DNA of 64,000 nucleotides from Plantago major (GCA_026545765.1 CM048840.1:1571265-1635264); one strand, 5' to 3'; positions 33,710 through 45,158 are shown, counted from the stretch's first letter. Notes: a model not told the origin generated them from the sequence alone. Numbers and translations: made by a program.

Positions 33710-35118
33710 TCAGAAGTTTGGATCTCCTAGCCTCCTCCTCCACCAAACAAACATTTCATGAGCTAGGTTACGACGGTACAGCTTCCATTCTGGGCATTTA
33801 CGTAAGTAATTAATCGGCTCAGGATCATCATCATCCACATAGTCCGCATCCTGAACAAACTCTTCTAATGGCACAGTTTCATCAGCAATGTCTTCTAGTA
33901 GATCGTCACTTGCCACTTCCCTTATGAAATTGTGAACCAGACAACATGCAAGAACTATGTTATTTTGCGTGTCAAGTGGATAGTGTGATCCGAACCTCAA
34001 AATCCCAAAACGTTTCTTCAGCAGCCCAAAAGTCCTTTCAATGACATTCCTAGCAGCAGCGTGCTTTAGGTTGAAATATTCTTTCTCCGTTTGTGGATGA
34101 CAGTTAGAACCAGCCCAATCTAGAAGATGATATCTAGTCTTTCTAAAGGGTGGAAGGAACCCCGGACAGTTCATGTAGGCGGCATCGACTAGATAGTAAT
34201 TGCCTAAACAATCAAATGGAAATTAACTCTTATTGATGACTTGTTGAAGAACAAGTTATTCGACAAAAAAAATAACTAGAGACTCTCACTAGTTACCTCT
34301 AGGAACTGATAATCCACCTTCTTCTCTGTTTAGTGCCGCTCGAAGAACTCGAGGGTCAGCCGTGCTACCTTCCCATCTAGTTAGAACATAAGTAAACCTC
34401 GTGTCTTTATCACAAACACCTAGCACATTAGTAGACACGAAGGCCTTCCGGTTTCGATACAGCCCTTGAATTTCATAAGGGGCTTCCAGCCTAATATATG
34501 TACCATCAAGAGCTCCAATACAACCCTGCAGTTGAGCAATTTCAATCACTGAACAAATAGAACATTAATATTAAGGTGATACAAATGTTAAACAAGACAA
34601 TATCATACCTTGAAATGGGACCAAGGTTCTTCCGTACAGTCCATAGGGATAGGCACGGGCTTCGCTAGTAAGATCTCGTGTAGACTTAAGACACATTTAA
34701 GGACCTCATTGAAATAACGACTAACGGTGTGACCCGATCGTCTAAATGCAAACATTGCGACCCTATGCTTTGTGTGATGGCCAATTATAGCTAGGAATGT
34801 CGCAACCTTTTCTTCCCGACACACGTACTTGCTGCCCGATAAACCACCGCTTGTCTCAAGAAGAGTACAAAACTGTTTGAAGCATTCCCGATCCATTCGA
34901 AGTGAATTCTTACAGTCCACATCACTCAACTTAGTAAGCCTTCTTATGTAGGTTGCCTGTACTTTTTTTTTGGGATTCATGCGATACCTTCGCGGTCGCT
35001 TACGCTTAACCATAGGCCGTATGTGTCGATAGTAATACCAAGTTAAAGCCACCATCATTCCAAACCATATTACCATGAATGCCCTTAATTTAGCTCGAAG
35101 TTCTTCAGTCAACACCAT
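33710..35118 (-). CDS. Harbinger DDE transposase, 410 aa, three exons, open
   Basis: Exons 35118-34609, 34525-34297 and 34203-33710 join in phase (1233 nt with stop); introns are GT-AG. An N-terminal hydrophobic stretch (AFMVIWFGMMVALTWYYYRH) and Arg/Lys block are followed by the HTH-like region SDVDCKNSLRMDRECFKQFC and HTKHRVAMFAFRRSGHTVSR. Catalytic residues are visible in GALDGTYIRL (D), YYLVDAAYMN (D, across the last splice) and RNVIERTFGLLKKRFGIL (E). No stop or frame change is present, so the protein may be functional while its Myb-like partner is not. Length is normal for plant PIF transposases. Confidence 0.88.
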
Positions 35119-36043
35119 AGCTATAACAATAGTTGGGGATTTTCATGAAAATTATCATAGAATTGAACATACTCGACTCAGATTAAAGTCCACAAATCAG
35201 GCCAGACAGAACAATGAACAATAATTCCACAAAAACATAACAGTAACTAACAGAACAAGATGATGAAAAAGATTATGAAAAACAGAACACTAACTAACAG
35301 AACAAGATGATGAACAAATCTGGAAAAAGATTAAATACTACTTGTACTCCGACAACTTTAATACCTAGGGAACACTAACTAAATCTCAAGCAACTAGAAC
35401 AGTTCTAATGTAACAAACCAACTCTATTACAATTTCAAATATATAGTTGAGAGACACACATTAAATTCGAGGGGGCCTCCATAAATTAAGAGAATGGAGC
35501 ATAAAAAAATGGAATACTGAGTAGAAGAAACATATACCTTTCAATCAGGCCAATTTCTCCACGAACTGCTCTATGGCCGGAATGCAGCTACCCTGTGAAG
35601 AAAAACGAGTTCAGATTATTCGAGTCACATGGAAGATTTCAAGGAAGAAAGAATTACTGGCGTTTTAATAGGGTGGATTGTGAAGAATTAGGGTTGCCTC
35701 CTTCAATGGAACAGAGAAAAAATGAAGAATGGAGGAAAAATGTGAAGGGAAATTCAGATTTATCATCTCAATTTAGGGTTTGGAGGGTACAATGGAATTT
35801 TCAAGTTCAATTTGAGGGGTATAAATGACATTTCGCGTGGCCTTTATTTGTGTTTCAAAACCCCTCTATAGATGCGTTTCGAAGCCCCTCAATTTTCGAG
35901 GGGTTTTGAAACGCATCTATAGAGGGATTACAAACCCCGGCACTCATTCCAATGCGGGCTTTACAAATACAAAACACAAACACGAAAACACTACCAATCA
36001 ATATAAAATGGCCGATCAACCCCTCAAAACACACAACTTACTC
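35119..36043. other. Harbinger terminal region upstream of the transposase
   Basis: Non-coding. Near 35864-35940 a palindrome is formed by CCCCTCTATAGATGCGTTTC and the inverted GAAACGCATCTATAGAGGG with AGCCCCTCAATTTTCGAGGGG between them. An ORF at 35595-35828 is not recognised. Confidence 0.5.
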
Positions 36044-36057
36044 CCTACCAATCACAC

Positions 36058-36968
36058 GCTGAGTCACTCCTTTTTCTTTTATAATTGATGAACTGCGTTT
36101 TGAAACATTTATCGTAGTGGCATATGGTACCCACTTAAACTACAATTACGTATAACTCGTGCTAGGTGGTCTAAGATTTGGACGTACGTAATTAATTAAG
36201 TGGGTGTGTCATCCCTGTACTTGATGTATGGTAAAATTTAAGGCATGTCCACGGTTGAAAATATTAAAAGAAAAAAAGAAAAGTTTTTGTGATGAAAATT
36301 CTTGTAATACAAAATCAAAACATTATTCCAAGAACTTGTATCATGGTACAATAATTTATTTTTTATATTGATTTGATATAAAAGCGGTTAATTCATTTAA
36401 TTTATGAATGTTCACTACAAAGTTTAAGTCGGGTTAATAATTGTACTTAGAGAATCTTCGAGTATAATCTACCTGTAAAATGAGGTAGGGTGTTAGACCA
36501 TTTTTGGTTGACTTAGATTCAACTTGTCTTCTCGGTTAGAGTAATATCCCAGTAGGCTAGACAGTATTATATTGTAGGTAGGTGACTTACTTCAAGTGGA
36601 GTGAATGCTCTACTATATATATGTGTGTGTGCGCGCGCACTATGGTTTTATTCCAAATTCTAGCTAAAGGACTAAGGCCAAGAATGAATGTGAGAATTTC
36701 TAATTTATATGCTAATTAAATAATTACAAAAAAATACATATGCGGCAATGTTGGTGTTTGACATTTGACCACATTAATTCGTGTGTGAACACGTCGTATT
36801 TTAAATAAAGATTTTAAAATTCCATTCACGATTCAGAAAGATTGCAATTAAAATCATTCCGCAATTTTATGGCACTGTTTTAGGTAAATAAATCGGCACC
36901 ATAATATTGTAGCAAAAAAGATACGTTTTACTAGCCGGAATCTACCAAAACTAATTGCGGAAATCACA
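36058..36968. other. Intergenic, AT-rich
   Basis: No gene seen. There is a TATATATATGTGTGTGTGCGCGCGCAC alternation at about 36613-36640. Confidence 0.5.
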
Positions 36969-37131
36969 TATAAATATCCAGAAGCTTTGGCGTTTCATTT
37001 CAGCACCTCGAAATCAATACACAATCGGCAACACAGGAATGGCGAGATTCAAGCTCCCACAAGGTTTTGTTTGTCTGTCATCAAGAGCACTCACGACAAG
37101 ACGCCAACTAACTTATCAACTAAATTTATGA
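36969..37131 (+). pseudogene. Possible first exon of a gene cut off by repeats
   Basis: CATATAAATATCC at 36968-36980 is a good TATA core. 63 bases later an ATG (37039) opens MARFKLPQGFVCLSSRALTT, ending after 30 codons inside an AGCT/TTATCA-type repeat that starts near 37100. Coding status is weak. Confidence 0.3.
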
Positions 37132-37410
37132 TATTAAATATAGTATAATTATACTATTTATAAAAAAAAAAAAATAAGCTAGCTTATTTGTTTTACATAC
37201 CAAATTTTACAAGCCAACTAACTTATCAACTAATAAATTTACTAAACAGTATTATAAAAACTAACTAGTTTATCTGCTATCCAATCAGCTATTAGCTAAG
37301 TTATTATCAATCAACTACTTTATTTAGTAGCAGCTATTATCAGCAATCAACTACTGTACTTTATTAGCTAGCAACTAGCTTATCAGTTAGTTTCGTTAAA
37401 TAGAAATGCA
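37100..37410. repeat. Dispersed repeat rich in AGCT and TTATCA motifs, copy 1
   Basis: Shares CTAACTAG.TTATC.GCTA and TTAATTTACTAAAC-like segments with 49160-49410; both are made of short repeated motifs, as in subterminal regions of non-autonomous DNA transposons. Confidence 0.55.
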
Positions 37411-37515
37411 ATAGCTTATTAGAATAGAGTATAGGAAAACAATGTGATTGAAATGAAACGTGGGTAAATTTTATTGTTTCAATAATTTTTTTGAATTAAC
37501 TACACCAGAAACAGA

Positions 37516-37740
37516 GTAAGTCTCCTGAGAGACAGTCTTATAGATAGACAAAAATAGACGAACAAACATTACAATTATATACAAAAACATTAGAGGTTTT
37601 ACTAAAAACATTGGTGATATGCATATAGATAAAAGATGATATAAAATGTACACTTATAAAACAATACTGATATTATTTAAAATATTATACATATACTTGA
37701 GAATATCAATCCGTCTCTAAGGCTCTCAATAATACATGTC
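37516..37740 (+). mobile_element. MITE with GTAAGTCTCCTGAGAGAC end, copy 1
   Basis: About 225 bp from GTAAGTCTCCTGAGAGACAG to CAATAATACATGTC, with internal inverted GAGAGAC/GTCTCT ends. Two more copies lie at 42758-42981 and 43029-43230. The superfamily is undetermined. Confidence 0.7.
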
Positions 37741-37758
37741 TATTTCGAGACTCACAAG

Positions 37759-38341
37759 TAGGGGTGCACGTTCGGATTAATCCGATTCGAAGTTCGGATC
37801 AATCCGAAGTTTCGGACCACTAAAGGCTCAATCCGAAATCCGATCCAAACGATCGGATTTCGGATTAATCCGAAAAAGTTCGGATTGGATCGGATTTAAT
37901 CCGAACTTTAATTAAAAAAAAAACTGAAATAGCATTTCGTAGCCAAATTAAATACTAGTTCAGTTCAGTAGTTCAACATTCAAAATAAACAAAATAAAGT
38001 TCACAAGTTTACTTCAAGTCCAAAACAACAAATACGAAAAGTTTGGAGTTCATGTTCTAGAATAACGACTAGTTGATTACATTCTTTGAAGTAAAAATAG
38101 AAAATGCATATTTCCAACAGCCAAAATTCAATTTCCCAGCATCCTAAGTATTTTGTATTTTGTTTGGCTGAATAAGGGGAAAAAATTAATCCGAAAATCC
38201 GACGGATCGGATCGGATTAATCCGAAAATCTTCGGATCTAAAATATCATAATCCGTAATCCGATCTGAATACATCGGATCGGATCGAATTTTTGAATTTT
38301 TAGATCGAATTTTTGGATTTCAGATTTTATGATCACCCCTA
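37759..38341. mobile_element. Non-autonomous hAT element, 583 bp
   Basis: Ends TAGGGGTG...CACCCCTA are inverted, and an exact 8-bp duplication CTCACAAG flanks them (37751-37758, 38342-38349). Both subterminal regions are packed with TTCGGAT/ATCCGAA motifs, many arranged as CGGATTAATCCG palindromes. No ORF. Confidence 0.9.
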
Positions 38342-38454
38342 CTCACAAGGGACCAGAAAACGAAAGTGGAACGAGAATGAGTTTAGTTTTGTAAAGTGCT
38401 GACTTATTGGGTACCTAATTATTAAGTCCGAAAGAACAGGGTTTAACTGTAATC

Positions 38455-38962
38455 TTGCAATATATAAACCCCTTTTGCCAAAGCAAACTTCCAGAGCTTC
38501 GTCTTCGTTGAGTCAGTTGATCAAGAAATGAAATTCCATTCTTCAATGTCGAACAACGCTGCAACCTCTCCACCAATTCCTTCTCTCCGCCGTTTGTCGG
38601 CCGCTGAAACCACCCCACCGCTCCCTTCTCTCCGCCCCAGCCATTGTCCCATCTCCACCGGCTGTCCACCGCTCATCCTCTGCAACCTCACCCAAGAACG
38701 CTTCTCCTCTCCCATCTCTCTTCTCCTCTGCAACCTCACAGCAGACTGCTCTAGCTTCTTCACCTTCACCACTTCCCCTGTCTTCTCTACGTCGTACGCA
38801 CCGATACCGGTGGTTTATTTCCGTATGATTTACCACCCTATTACCCCCATGAATTTAAGAAGAAAGGCCATCAAGAAGCTACTCAGGAAAATAAGGCGGA
38901 GGGTTAAACGTCAGCTAAAGCAAAGGCGCTCCAAAAACTACGCCAAGAAGAATCGTGTTTGA
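38455..38962 (+). CDS. Possible small basic protein, 144 codons
   Basis: A TATA core (AATATATAAACC, 38458-38469) stands about 60 bases before ATG 38528. The frame reads MKFHSSMSNNAATSPPIPSL, Ser/Pro/Leu-rich, and ends in a dense Lys/Arg helix (RRKAIKKLLRKIRRRVKRQL). Length, promoter spacing and the basic tail suggest a real short gene, possibly a nucleic-acid-binding or chloroplast-targeted product, but I do not recognise it and no intron signals support it. Directly downstream lies a copy of the tail of the gene at 30215. Confidence 0.4.
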
Positions 38963-38979
38963 CCACTGCTGTTATCTCA

Positions 38980-39130
38980 AAGGTAGTTATGAAATTCTGC
39001 TATCTGAGAACAAATGTTACTACAAGCTCATGTAAATCTGGGATTTCCGACTTTACGCGTTACTTGTTCATAGATTGAAATGGTCACCTGCTGCTCTCTG
39101 GATAGGTAGATAGATATACTTGGTGTTGCT
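38980..39130 (+). repeat. Second copy of the 3' tail of the 30215 gene
   Basis: TTATGAAATTCTGCTATCTG onwards matches the end of that gene's last exon and about 110 bases beyond, through GATAGGTAGATAGATATACT. Stop context and a few bases differ. Confidence 0.85.
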
Positions 39131-39167
39131 CAAATTGATTTAGGTGTTAGCTAGCTAGATTGGAATT

Positions 39168-40065
39168 GTTGGGGGTGGTATTGTAAAACGAAGAGTAGGT
39201 AAGAATAGGATTAGATCACGAAAGCGAAATTTTATTCCTTAAGATTGTATTTGCCATTTCGGTCTTAACGGTTTCTTGACAAATAGTGTAGAGATAGCAA
39301 TTTAAGAGAAGGAAGAAGAATGGATTTCGTGTGTTGAAATCGATTCTGAAGGCTATTTATAATATTGAAGAGTTTGATGCGAATAGATGTATCCTTTCGC
39401 AGAAAGTCCTCATAAACAAAAATTGACAACTGCTGTTGAAATTTTCGTTTCAGTTACATCCTTTGGCGAATGTCAGACCAGTTCGCTCAAATTCAAACCG
39501 AACGGACACAACCATTCGCTCAGACCAACCGGACTCGACCGATGGGCTGATTTCAGACTTAACCGATTATCTTATTGGGCTTAATAATAATCAACTCTAG
39601 ACCGCGAACCCACGACCCGGGCCCGGCTCCTGGCGGAGCCAGGCGGGTGCGTGTGTAGGAGCATCTAGCTCCTCCCCCTTCCAAAAGCATAGGTGCCCTA
39701 AGGGCCCAATCACTTAATCCAAGTCTTGGACTAATAAGTAGTTCCTTCTTCCTCAATTTTAGCCATGTGGGACTTCTCCCATTCCAACTCTTGGCATTCC
39801 ATATTCAATGCATCAACCAACACACTTTGAGCTTCAATAACTCTTTCACCTTTCAATGAATTTTAGTAATTCTTTCTCAAGTGTCATCTACTACCATAGT
39901 AGATTATACACGTTTAATGAAACTTCATTTCAAACGTGTGGGGCCCCTTTGATTGAGGTACAAAGTCATGGACTAGCCTCATTAGTGCTAAAATTCTTAC
40001 AGGAATCAGCTGTCACTAATCATTCTTGTTACATAAACATTGCAATCAGCTTGTTCTCATGATCA
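39168..40065 (-). repeat. LTR-like insertion (probable solo LTR of a copia element)
   Basis: On the minus strand it ends in TACCACCCCCAACA and has a TATA core (TATTATAAATAGCC, about 39355-39368) and GC-rich CCCGGGCCCGGCTCC-type sequence. Its content resembles Ty1/copia LTRs. Outer boundaries and target duplication were not resolved. It separates two copies of the 30215-gene tail. Confidence 0.45.
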
Positions 40066-40075
40066 ATATACTTGT

Positions 40076-40345
40076 TAGATAGTATTCTTGTTGTTGTTGT
40101 TTGTTTAATTGGTCGGTAAGCGCTTTTATTGGTCTTTTATTGATGACAAAATTCTGCTAGAACAAATGTTACTAGAGTTGATGTAAATCTTGGCTTTTCG
40201 ACTTTACGCCTTAGTTGTTCATAGATTGAGGAAAATCACCGGCTACTTTCTGGATAGATAGATAGACATTGAAATCAGCTGGTTCTTTGGATATACTTCT
40301 GTTCGTACATTGAAAATTACTTGCTGTAGTCACCGTATGTACCTC
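40076..40345 (+). repeat. Third copy of the 3' tail of the 30215 gene
   Basis: 40149-40230 repeats the same exon end and downstream bases (ATTCTGCTAGAACAAATGTT, CTTGGCTTTTCGACTTTACG), and 40258-40335 matches one unit of the 81-bp repeat. A short stretch before it (40085-40115) matches sequence beyond that repeat. Confidence 0.75.
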
Positions 40346-41410
40346 ACCTCATTCTCATCTATGTACTTCACCTCATTCTCAATACTGCACTACCCTGTCC
40401 CCAACTTGGAAATAAGAATCCTTCTGTATTCTATACCAATCTCCTTGTCAAATGAACTCATGAGGCTCAAATGAATATTTGCAATTGCTGGATGCAGAGC
40501 AATATAATTTGTGCACTAAACATGCTGGAAAAAAATTCATTTGGGGGTTAGGCCTTCTGGTCCTTTGTTATGCACCCAACTGTTACTCTTCTTCTGGAAA
40601 CATCGACCAGTTAGCTTTAAGCACGAAACTTTAGCTTTATGCTGTTTTTAGCGTTGGCATTTATGTGGATTGTTCTTGTACACAATGTTTGGAAATCTTT
40701 TTCCTTGATGTGCACCACTTTAATGTTGTGGTTTGAGCTTTCTAAACAAAGTGCTATGCTACGTCTTTTTCCGTTTGAGCAGTTATATGATACAGTGAAG
40801 GCAAAATGTAATGCAGTGATATAAGTAGTTGGAGCAGGGGATATACGTCATGCGTGGTGTTCAATGATTTTGGATTTGACACCATAATCGATGAAATCCC
40901 ACCTGTTGATAGTCAATTAGATGCCATTTCAACTTTTCTTGATTGGATTATGCAAATTTGATGTTTCTCTTTCAGTTAGGTTTCACTATTTGAATCAATT
41001 CCATTCACTTCAGCTCTATTCGAGAGAAGTTAAACAAAAACGAAAGGAGTGGTACCAATTACATACGAAGAACTCTATTTGAGACTTAAACAACACACAA
41101 AAGGCGTCAATGGCGTGGGGAGGTCAGCTTTCTCGGAAACTCAAGGAGATTCAAGTCCTTTTCTCCCCAACTCACCTTCTAGCTCTTCCACCAGAGCGTT
41201 CATCTAGAATAATTACAAGGATCTGAGGACCAACCCCCCTAAGTTCCCTATTCTCATCCGTGAAGCCATTGGCAATTTGGCATCGAGTTCAGCTTTGGGC
41301 TAGATATGATTTGGGAGTTGTGATGACTAAAAACAGAAAAAAGAATCTGATAACTCAAAAGAATTTTACAGAATAAACACCAAGTGCAGGTTACATACTC
41401 AATATTTTTC
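40346..41410. other. Intergenic
   Basis: No supported gene. A 61-codon frame at 40639 is unrecognised. Confidence 0.5.
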
Positions 41411-42435
41411 TTAGAATAATAAAATAGGTTTACGGCCTAGAACTTCCTCTACGGAAAACTTTCTCATCATTGTGCCATCAACAAGATACCACACGTAACG
41501 TCCCTTGCTATTTGTACTTCTCACGAAAGAAATTGCATGATTCGTATTTTCGACGATGGTAGCCTCAACCATTCCAATCAATCGATATTTGTATGTGTCA
41601 TCTATATCGATAGATCTGGGATCCATGTATGGTTTGAGATCAAGTGTCTCCCCAAAGTCCAACCGGCCATTGAACTTTACATGTGAATTTCGATCAAATT
41701 CATACATGGCATATCCCAAATTGATCGCTAGACAGTAGGAGCCTTCTTAATTAGCTTAATCTCAGTTGTATCCTTCTTGTCGCTTAGTTTCTTCAACAAA
41801 TTGTAAAGATTTGCCATATAAAAATCCAAACATCTCTCGATCGAAACAGAGCATATGTTTTTGGATTCAGCATCTTGGCAAGGAACAGTTAACAATAGAG
41901 ACATCTGAGTCATATCTTTAGATGATGAAAAATCAGATGTCGAAGCTGCAAATTTTATGCGAAATATACTATCCACATAAGCGGCGTCATCAGATACAAC
42001 ACGGCGACTTAATCTTGAACTTAATTCTTCACTTGTCAGACCGTCAATCAGGTCCTTAATGAATAGCCAGGGATTAGCTCCTTTACCAGTTGTATAAGTT
42101 CCGGGATACCTAGTACACATATTTCGAAATAAAGGTGTCAAATTGATTTCATCATTATTGATCCTACATCCAACTTGCTGACTCGTATCCAAGAACAGTT
42201 TACTTAGAGAAGCATTTAAAGGACCGAATGACTCGTCTACTGATTGAACAAAGTAATTACGCAGAACATCCATTGCCAGCAGATTCGACAAACTTGCATC
42301 CACGAAACAAGTACTTTCCTCTTAACATCCCAAGCGTCTGGCAAGGTAACCGGCCATCATCTTACCACATGGGGATCTTTTGACATTCTCAGCTTTATGC
42401 GACGTCCTAATAAATTTCTTAATACCTTTTCCCAT
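41411..42435 (-). pseudogene. Ubiquitin-specific-protease-like gene (C19), intronless and broken
   Basis: From ATG 42435 the frame reads MGKGIKKFIRTSHKAENVKR ... LARRLGC, a TAA near 42325, then ESTCFVDASLSNLLAMDVLR, which matches the Cys box of ubiquitin-specific proteases (TCF with the nucleophile). GANPWLFIKDLIDGL and a long middle follow. A frame change near 41725 leads to YEFDRNSHVKFNGRLDF and NHAISFVRSTNSKGRYVWYL, the His box with the expected WYLVDG after it. The family removes ubiquitin from proteins. One stop and one shift make this copy inactive as it stands; lack of introns suggests a retrocopy or a fast-evolving gene. Confidence 0.6.
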
Positions 42436-42757
42436 GTTCACCTTATCCGTTGCGCCTTTTCCCAAGTTAATGTGTAGGATCGACAATTACAATCTTGTTG
42501 AGGGTGGAGATAGGCAATTAGAATGATCGTTAATAAGGATGGATCTGATGACGAGGTATACGTGCGTATATATACCGGTAAGAAACCAAAATCAGTTAAG
42601 AAATTGATTCAGGAAGGCCCCCGCCACCCCCAAATTTTTCATTTTCATTATTACTATAAATATATTTTAGAAAATTATATGTTCCGTCACCCCTAAATTT
42701 TTTAGTTGGTACATTTAGATAGTCGGCTTTATAATTAAACACAAAGTCTTGGAAAGG
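42436..42757. other. Intergenic
   Basis: CCCCCGCCACCCCC-type bases near 42618-42632 look like a decayed transposon end. No gene. Confidence 0.4.
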
Positions 42758-42981
42758 ACATGTAATAGTGAAAGACCTGAGAGACGGGTCGATTTTATTA
42801 AGTATATGTATAATGTTTTAAACAATATCAATAATGTTTTATGAGTGGATATTTTATATTAATTTTATGTGTATATATATCACCGATATTCTTTTTAAAA
42901 CCTCTAATGTTTTTAATTATAACTGTTATGTTTGTCCGTCTCTTTTGGTCTCTCCGTAAAACCGTCTCTCAGGAGACTTAC
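42758..42981 (-). mobile_element. MITE copy 2 (GTAAGTCTCCTGAGAGAC family)
   Basis: Inverted relative to copy 3; complement starts GAGTAAGTCTCCTGAGAGAC and ends ATTACATGTC. Confidence 0.75.
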
Positions 42982-43028
42982 TCATAATTAAATACGTTGA
43001 GAAAATTATAATATTTGATAAATTTAAC

Positions 43029-43230
43029 GTAAGTCTCCTGAGAGACGGTCTTATGGAGAGACTAAAAGAGACGGACAAACATTACAGGATATCCAGAAAC
43101 AATAGAGGTTGTACTAAAAAACATCGGTAATATACATATACCTAAAAAAATGATATAAAATGAAGACGTACTCATAAAAACATAATACATATACTTAAGA
43201 ACATCAATCCGTCTCTCACTAATACATGTC
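43029..43230 (+). mobile_element. MITE copy 3 (GTAAGTCTCCTGAGAGAC family)
   Basis: GTAAGTCTCCTGAGAGACGG to CACTAATACATGTC. Only 47 bases separate it from copy 2, so the pair forms a large palindrome. Confidence 0.75.
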
Positions 43231-43319
43231 TCTTGCAATACTTTGTGATTAAAGAGATATTTTACTAATTAACTAATTTAATAGGGTTATACGGATAGTT
43301 TTTGTACTTTTGGAGCAAG

Positions 43320-43494
43320 TTCTAAGCGTGCATTTTCAGTAATGAAAATTGCATAGATAAGATCACGGAGTTAGATGGAGGATGACTTTTGTAACAATTT
43401 GATAATGCATATTGAAAAGGGAATTGTCGAGGGCTTTGACATTGATTCAATCACTGGCGATTTTGAGAAGATGAAGAGACGTAGAGTACGATTT
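43320..43494 (+). pseudogene. hAT transposase remnant (C-terminal dimerisation region)
   Basis: KRAFSVMKI at about 43327-43353 is the hAT C-terminal signature; two stops follow, then MEDDFCNNLIMHIEKGIVEG and DIDSITGDFEKMKRRRVRF. This fits zinc-finger-MYM/TTF-type plant hAT transposases. Everything upstream is missing. Confidence 0.7.
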
Positions 43495-43786
43495 TCACAT
43501 AAGTGGGTCGTTTATTCATTTTTTGTTTGCCTTATCATGGTGTGGTTCTTTCATTCCTTTCATTTTACTTGGATATTCATATTTAAATATGTATAATGAA
43601 TTTGGTGTAAAAAATATTGATCCGACCCGATATGGCCCGTCCTAACCCGACCTAACTAAATTATATATTGTACCCGTGTTATAATATTTCGCCACTCCTA
43701 CTTTCAAATTCTGGCTCCGCCCCTGCAGGAAAGGGTTCGGAAATAACAAGGCAATAGATTAGGATCCTATTGGTCTACTCATTCCT

Positions 43787-43795
43787 TATTAACTT
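43787..43795. repeat. Left target duplication TATTAACTT of the foldback element
   Basis: The right copy is split: TATTAA at 45829-45834 and CTT at 46719-46721, with the Tourist-like element inserted at TAA. Confidence 0.7.
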
Positions 43796-44156
43796 CAGGT
43801 TTTCTACCGTCAGTCAAGGTGTCGCCCTGACTATTGTCAGTCAATGTATCGACATCTGACACGTGTCCGTTGCTCTGTGTCGCCCTCAACCATTGCTTTG
43901 TATAGCCTTCAACCATTTTTTTTTTTTTTGAAACTATTAACTTCTTCCAAAAATTTTAATTATTAGAATTTTAACTCTCCTTCCCCACCACCCATCTTCT
44001 TCCCCAATCCCCACCACCACCCGCCACCACCGCCACCAACACCACCACACACCATCTTCTTCCCCACAACCAACACCACACACCACCACCAAAATCACTG
44101 TCGGAGCTTCCATGGCGGAAGCTCCGATCCCATGGCGGAAGCTCCAAATCGGAGCC

Positions 44157-45158
44157 TGTACTGGCTAAAATTCGTACTTGATTAGCCCACCAAGACTACG
44201 GGCCAATCCATGGTCCATTAAGGAGTACATTTTGACTTTATACGCAAATTGAATACCAAAGACCAATAAGCTCATCCACCAAGCTAAGCCATTCATCCAA
44301 CCATGTAGTCCACAGGCTACCTGGGTCACTTGACCTCACCAACCTTCCAGCTGGTTAGCAAGCTACCTTGCTCGTCTAGCCTTGCCAGCCACCCAAGTGG
44401 TTGACAAGCTAGCCAACTTACTCGCATGGTGACCACGTCTAACAAACTAACTAACTCATTGCTTGATTGACTCGATCGATCAATCAAGCAAACCGACATA
44501 GTCCAACCCACTAAAAGACTCCTCACCCGAAATATAGGGAAGGTTGGTATGGACTCTAACGGGCTGAAAGGCTATAAAGGAAGGCAGGTGGAAGGAGGAA
44601 CTCATCTCATTCACACTACGAGAAACCCTAGCTATCACTCTGACGCCTCCATCTCTATCAAGCTTGCAAGTTATCAAGCTATCAACCATCATTGATCATC
44701 GCCTTACATCTTGATCATCGCTTGTCACCCTTCATCATCATCCAACGTCCATCAGTCATCTATCACCTTCCGCCATCTTATCATACCATCCGACGTCCGT
44801 CAGCTAGCTTCCTCTAACAAGGTTAGCTAGCCTCTCACCGGTATCCTTCCATCACGATCCGACGATAGCCAACCAGCCACTTCCAGCAAGGTCAGCTAGT
44901 CTATCGCCGGTATCCATCCATACATTGCCGAACCGTCAACAGGATAAGTCGACCTCAATCATCTCTCTCTTTGTCTCTATTACTCTATTCATCTTCTATC
45001 AGCTTACTAACTTGAGCGTCGGAGTCCATACGGTCGGCACCACACCCGTGTCACCTTGGTATCTTACGTCTCCTTTGCTCTTGTTGCCTTGCAGGTTGTC
45101 GGTGCCCCCCCCCCCAATTCATTAACCTAATTTGATTGTAGATTTCTGAGCATCTACA
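44157..45158 (+). repeat. Solo LTR, 1002 bp
   Basis: TGTACTGG...CATCTACA with inverted TGTA/TACA ends and an exact 5-bp duplication GAGCC (44152-44156, 45159-45163). TATA core GCTATAAAGG at 44571-44580. It lies in the middle of the foldback element. Confidence 0.85.

Larger units (their letters stand above)
31314..36057 (-). mobile_element. PIF/Harbinger transposon, about 4.7 kb
   Basis: Terminal GTGTGATTGGTAGG (31314-31327) is inverted at 36044-36057. Further ATTGGTA-type motifs occur near both ends (31416-31425, 31469-31477, inverted at about 35990-36000). It encodes a DDE transposase and a Myb/SANT-like protein, the two-gene set of this superfamily. The expected 3-bp target duplication is not clear (ATG left, GCT right), so the exact ends may be off by a few bases. 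Confidence 0.75.

Noticed and set aside
31314-36057. Exact 3-bp target duplication for the Harbinger element
   Set aside because: Flanking ATG and GCT do not match at the visible ends; I did not force a boundary.
38543-38836. Minus-strand ORFs opposite the 38528 frame
   Set aside because: No promoter or motif; the plus-strand frame has a TATA core at a sensible distance.
44925-45125. 66-codon ORF in the solo LTR
   Set aside because: Lies inside an LTR, no domain, no start context.
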